NCBI GenBank assembly: GCA_964413825.1
Contig: CAYPTS010000080.1
Span: forward strand, 1 to 6,554
Direction of reading: 5' to 3'
Source: JAFGKM01 sp964413825
GTDB taxonomy: Bacteria > Ratteibacteria > UBA8468 > B48-G9 > JAFGKM01
DNA: 6,554 bases
This document shows, one piece after another, positions 5,434 through 6,554 of this stretch. Every line of letters starts with the position of its first letter. Positions within the stretch are counted from its first letter, which is position 1. The notes under the pieces were generated by a model, which worked only from the letters and a program-made list of their open reading frames with translations, did not search any database and had not been told where the DNA came from. The position numbers and the translations under genes were made by a program.

Positions 5434-6243
5434 ATGGACGGCAGAGAGATAAAGATAAAAAAACTGTTTTCAAAAGGCAATGCGGTAATCATAGCCTGCG
5501 ACCACGGCGAGTTTGACGGACCCATTCCCGGAATGGTTGACATACGGGAAACCGTCTCAAAGATAAACAGGAAAGTTGACGGCGTATTGTTGAGCCCGGG
5601 GATGATAAAGCACACGGGCGAATACTTCGCCCGCAGGAACTCACCGGCAATTGTCGGCAGGCTTAACTGGAATACGGTTTATTGTTTCCACTGGGGATAT
5701 AACGATTCGGTTTCGGTTGAGGCCTTTTCGCCGCAGGAGGCGCTTGCGCTCGGTGTTGAGATCGCCCTTGTCTCCCTGACACTGAAAACAGGCAGTGAAA
5801 AAACGGATGCGGAAAACGTGAAGATATTCCGCAGACTTGCCGCTGAATGCCGCCGGCTCGGAATACCTGTTATCGGCGAATATTTTCCCGCCTTCAGCAA
5901 CAAGATTGATAAAAAGGAGCTGCACGCGCAGGTAAAAATGGGCTGCCGCATCCTCGCCGAACTCGGGGCGGACATGATAAAAACCTTTTATACCTGCAAT
6001 TTCAGGGAGGTTGTTTCAGGCTGTCCCGTTCCCATATTTGCGCTCGGCGCGGAGAAACTGCCGGCACAACTGGATGCGCTGAAACTTGCACAAGCAGAGA
6101 TAAAGGACGGCGCCGGAGGGGTTGTCTTCGGGAGAAACGCCATACAGGTTCCCGACCCCGCAAAGTTCCAGTCAGCGCTTATGGACGTGGTTAAAAACAA
6201 CCTCAACCCCGAAACAGCAATAAAAAAATACAATTTATCGTAG
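5434..6243 (+). CDS. DhnA-type class I (Schiff-base) aldolase, fructose-bisphosphate aldolase/LsrF-like
   Basis: Predicted TIM-barrel class I aldolase of the DhnA/DeoC group, which cleaves ketose phosphates (or related acyl-sugar phosphates) through a lysine Schiff base, in the cytoplasm. From ATG 5434 it has 269 residues, usual for the group (about 260-300). The N-terminal strand carries ACDHGEFDGP (21-30) with the conserved DH pair D23-H24. VIGEYF (146-151) contributes E149. ADMIKTFYT (179-187) contains the likely Schiff-base lysine K183. GGVVFGRN (228-235) is the phosphate-binding strand-loop. The ATG is chosen because GGGAG (5424-5428) lies 5 nt upstream; an in-frame GTG at 5404 adds 10 residues but has no comparable site and begins inside the repeat's right flank. 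It is divergent from the regulator-isomerase-kinase genes and supplies the cleavage step that operon lacks. Its true substrate may not be fructose 1,6-bisphosphate: LsrF-like and sulfosugar/tagatose-type aldolases share parts of this architecture. Confidence 0.88.
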   Translation: MDGREIKIKKLFSKGNAVIIACDHGEFDGPIPGMVDIRETVSKINRKVDGVLLSPGMIKHTGEYFARRNSPAIVGRLNWNTVYCFHWGYNDSVSVEAFSPQEALALGVEIALVSLTLKTGSEKTDAENVKIFRRLAAECRRLGIPVIGEYFPAFSNKIDKKELHAQVKMGCRILAELGADMIKTFYTCNFREVVSGCPVPIFALGAEKLPAQLDALKLAQAEIKDGAGGVVFGRNAIQVPDPAKFQSALMDVVKNNLNPETAIKKYNLS

Positions 6244-6244
6244 C

Positions 6245-6262
6245 GGTGGCATTTATGCCACT
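6245..6262 (+). other. Short hairpin in the aldolase-UroD spacer
   Basis: GTGGCAT (6246-6252) and ATGCCAC (6255-6261) form a perfect 7-bp inverted repeat; in RNA this would be a 6-bp stem with a UUUA loop, extended by a G-U pair outside. It begins 2 bp after the aldolase stop codon. Only TATTGC follows, with no U-run, so it is not a standard intrinsic terminator. It could protect the aldolase mRNA 3' end or reduce read-through into the next gene. Confidence 0.45.
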
Positions 6263-6286
6263 ATTGCAACGGTGTAGCTTCGTCGC

Positions 6287-6554
6287 ATGAAAACGAAACC
6301 CATGGAGAATACAAACATCAACATAGGCTTCAACTCCTTCAGCGATAAATGGCAGGAGAACGCCAGGCTGGCTCTCGATACCATAGCGATGCGCCGCACA
6401 AAAGGTATTCCCACCTGGATTATAAACAACATGCAGTGGTCGCATCTTGAAACACTCTCCGGAAACCCGTCGGGAAGTTATGAAAATGACCCTGTAAAGA
6501 TTTACCGCGAATTCCATCTCAAAGCCGGATGTTGCTTCATCGACCAGTGGATTC
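6287..6554 (+). CDS. Uroporphyrinogen decarboxylase-superfamily protein, N-terminal part (runs off window)
   Basis: Open to the window edge without a stop (89 full codons), so the C-terminus is missing. The segment RRTKGIPTWIINNMQWSHLE (36-55), then GSYENDP (63-69), VKIYREF (70-76) and AGCCFIDQWI (80-89), matches the start of UroD-like proteins found near sugar and corrinoid genes in environmental bacteria. True HemE enzymes have an RxPVWxMRQAGR motif here; the RQAGR part, with its catalytic arginine, is absent. Haem synthesis is therefore unlikely. The superfamily also includes cobamide-dependent methyltransferases (MtaA/MtbA type), whose zinc ligands would lie beyond this window. The start is uncertain: neither ATG 6287 nor ATG 6302 has a clear Shine-Dalgarno site. 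It follows the aldolase by 43 bp on the same strand, so co-transcription is plausible. No function can be assigned. Confidence 0.72.
   Translation, partial: MKTKPMENTNINIGFNSFSDKWQENARLALDTIAMRRTKGIPTWIINNMQWSHLETLSGNPSGSYENDPVKIYREFHLKAGCCFIDQWI

Noticed and set aside
6245..6262. Possible intrinsic terminator after the aldolase
   Set aside because: The hairpin is followed by TATTGC, with no U-tract; listed as a hairpin only.
6203..6517. Minus-strand open frame opposite the UroD-like gene
   Set aside because: It overlaps the end of the aldolase and the UroD-like frame; its translation shows no recognisable motif, while the plus-strand frame has clear UroD-family motifs.

Overview
The window reads as a bacterial chromosome segment from an uncultured, environmental-type organism. 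Base composition is roughly balanced, Shine-Dalgarno sites are conventional, and genes overlap tightly. Intergenic gaps carry palindromic repeats built around GTCATTGCGAG...CTCGCAATGAC and GCAATCTC/GAGATTGC. From general knowledge, such repeats, and uroporphyrinogen-decarboxylase-like genes next to sugar genes, are common in environmental lineages such as the PVC group/Omnitrophota and some deltaproteobacteria-like phyla. That placement is inference only; no rRNA or other marker gene is present.

Layout. (1) 1-172: degenerate palindromic repeat plus a three-copy, 30-bp-period tandem array that stops 2 bp short of the next gene's stop codon. (2) 173-1519, minus: class III PLP-dependent aminotransferase. 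(3) 1520-1763: gene-free spacer rich in GGGGTTCGG-type inverted repeats. (4) 1764-5220, minus: three genes with 1-4 bp overlaps, in transcription order a DeoR-family regulator, an L-arabinose/L-fucose-isomerase-like protein and a short FGGY sugar kinase. The aminotransferase lies downstream on the same strand. (5) 5221-5433: divergent intergenic region with two back-to-back, fully interleaved sigma70-type promoters in one 36-bp dyad, followed by an 89-bp palindromic repeat in the presumed leader of the rightward gene. (6) 5434-6243, plus: class I (Schiff-base, DhnA-type) aldolase. (7) 6287 to the window edge, plus: N-terminal part of a uroporphyrinogen-decarboxylase-superfamily protein that is not a normal HemE.

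How the genes fit together (inference from families and layout). Isomerase, kinase and aldolase are the three steps of a classical sugar-catabolic route: aldose to ketose, ketose to ketose phosphate, ketose phosphate to two C3-type fragments. A DeoR-type repressor, whose family typically senses a sugar phosphate, would control both arms from the shared promoter. The combination does not match the L-fucose, L-rhamnose or L-arabinose routes, which use class II aldolases or a class II aldolase-fold epimerase. The substrate is therefore unidentified and may be an unusual or modified sugar. The aminotransferase and the UroD-like protein may process a pathway intermediate or may be unrelated neighbours. 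No transporter, glycoside hydrolase, tRNA, CRISPR array, transposase or phage gene was seen.
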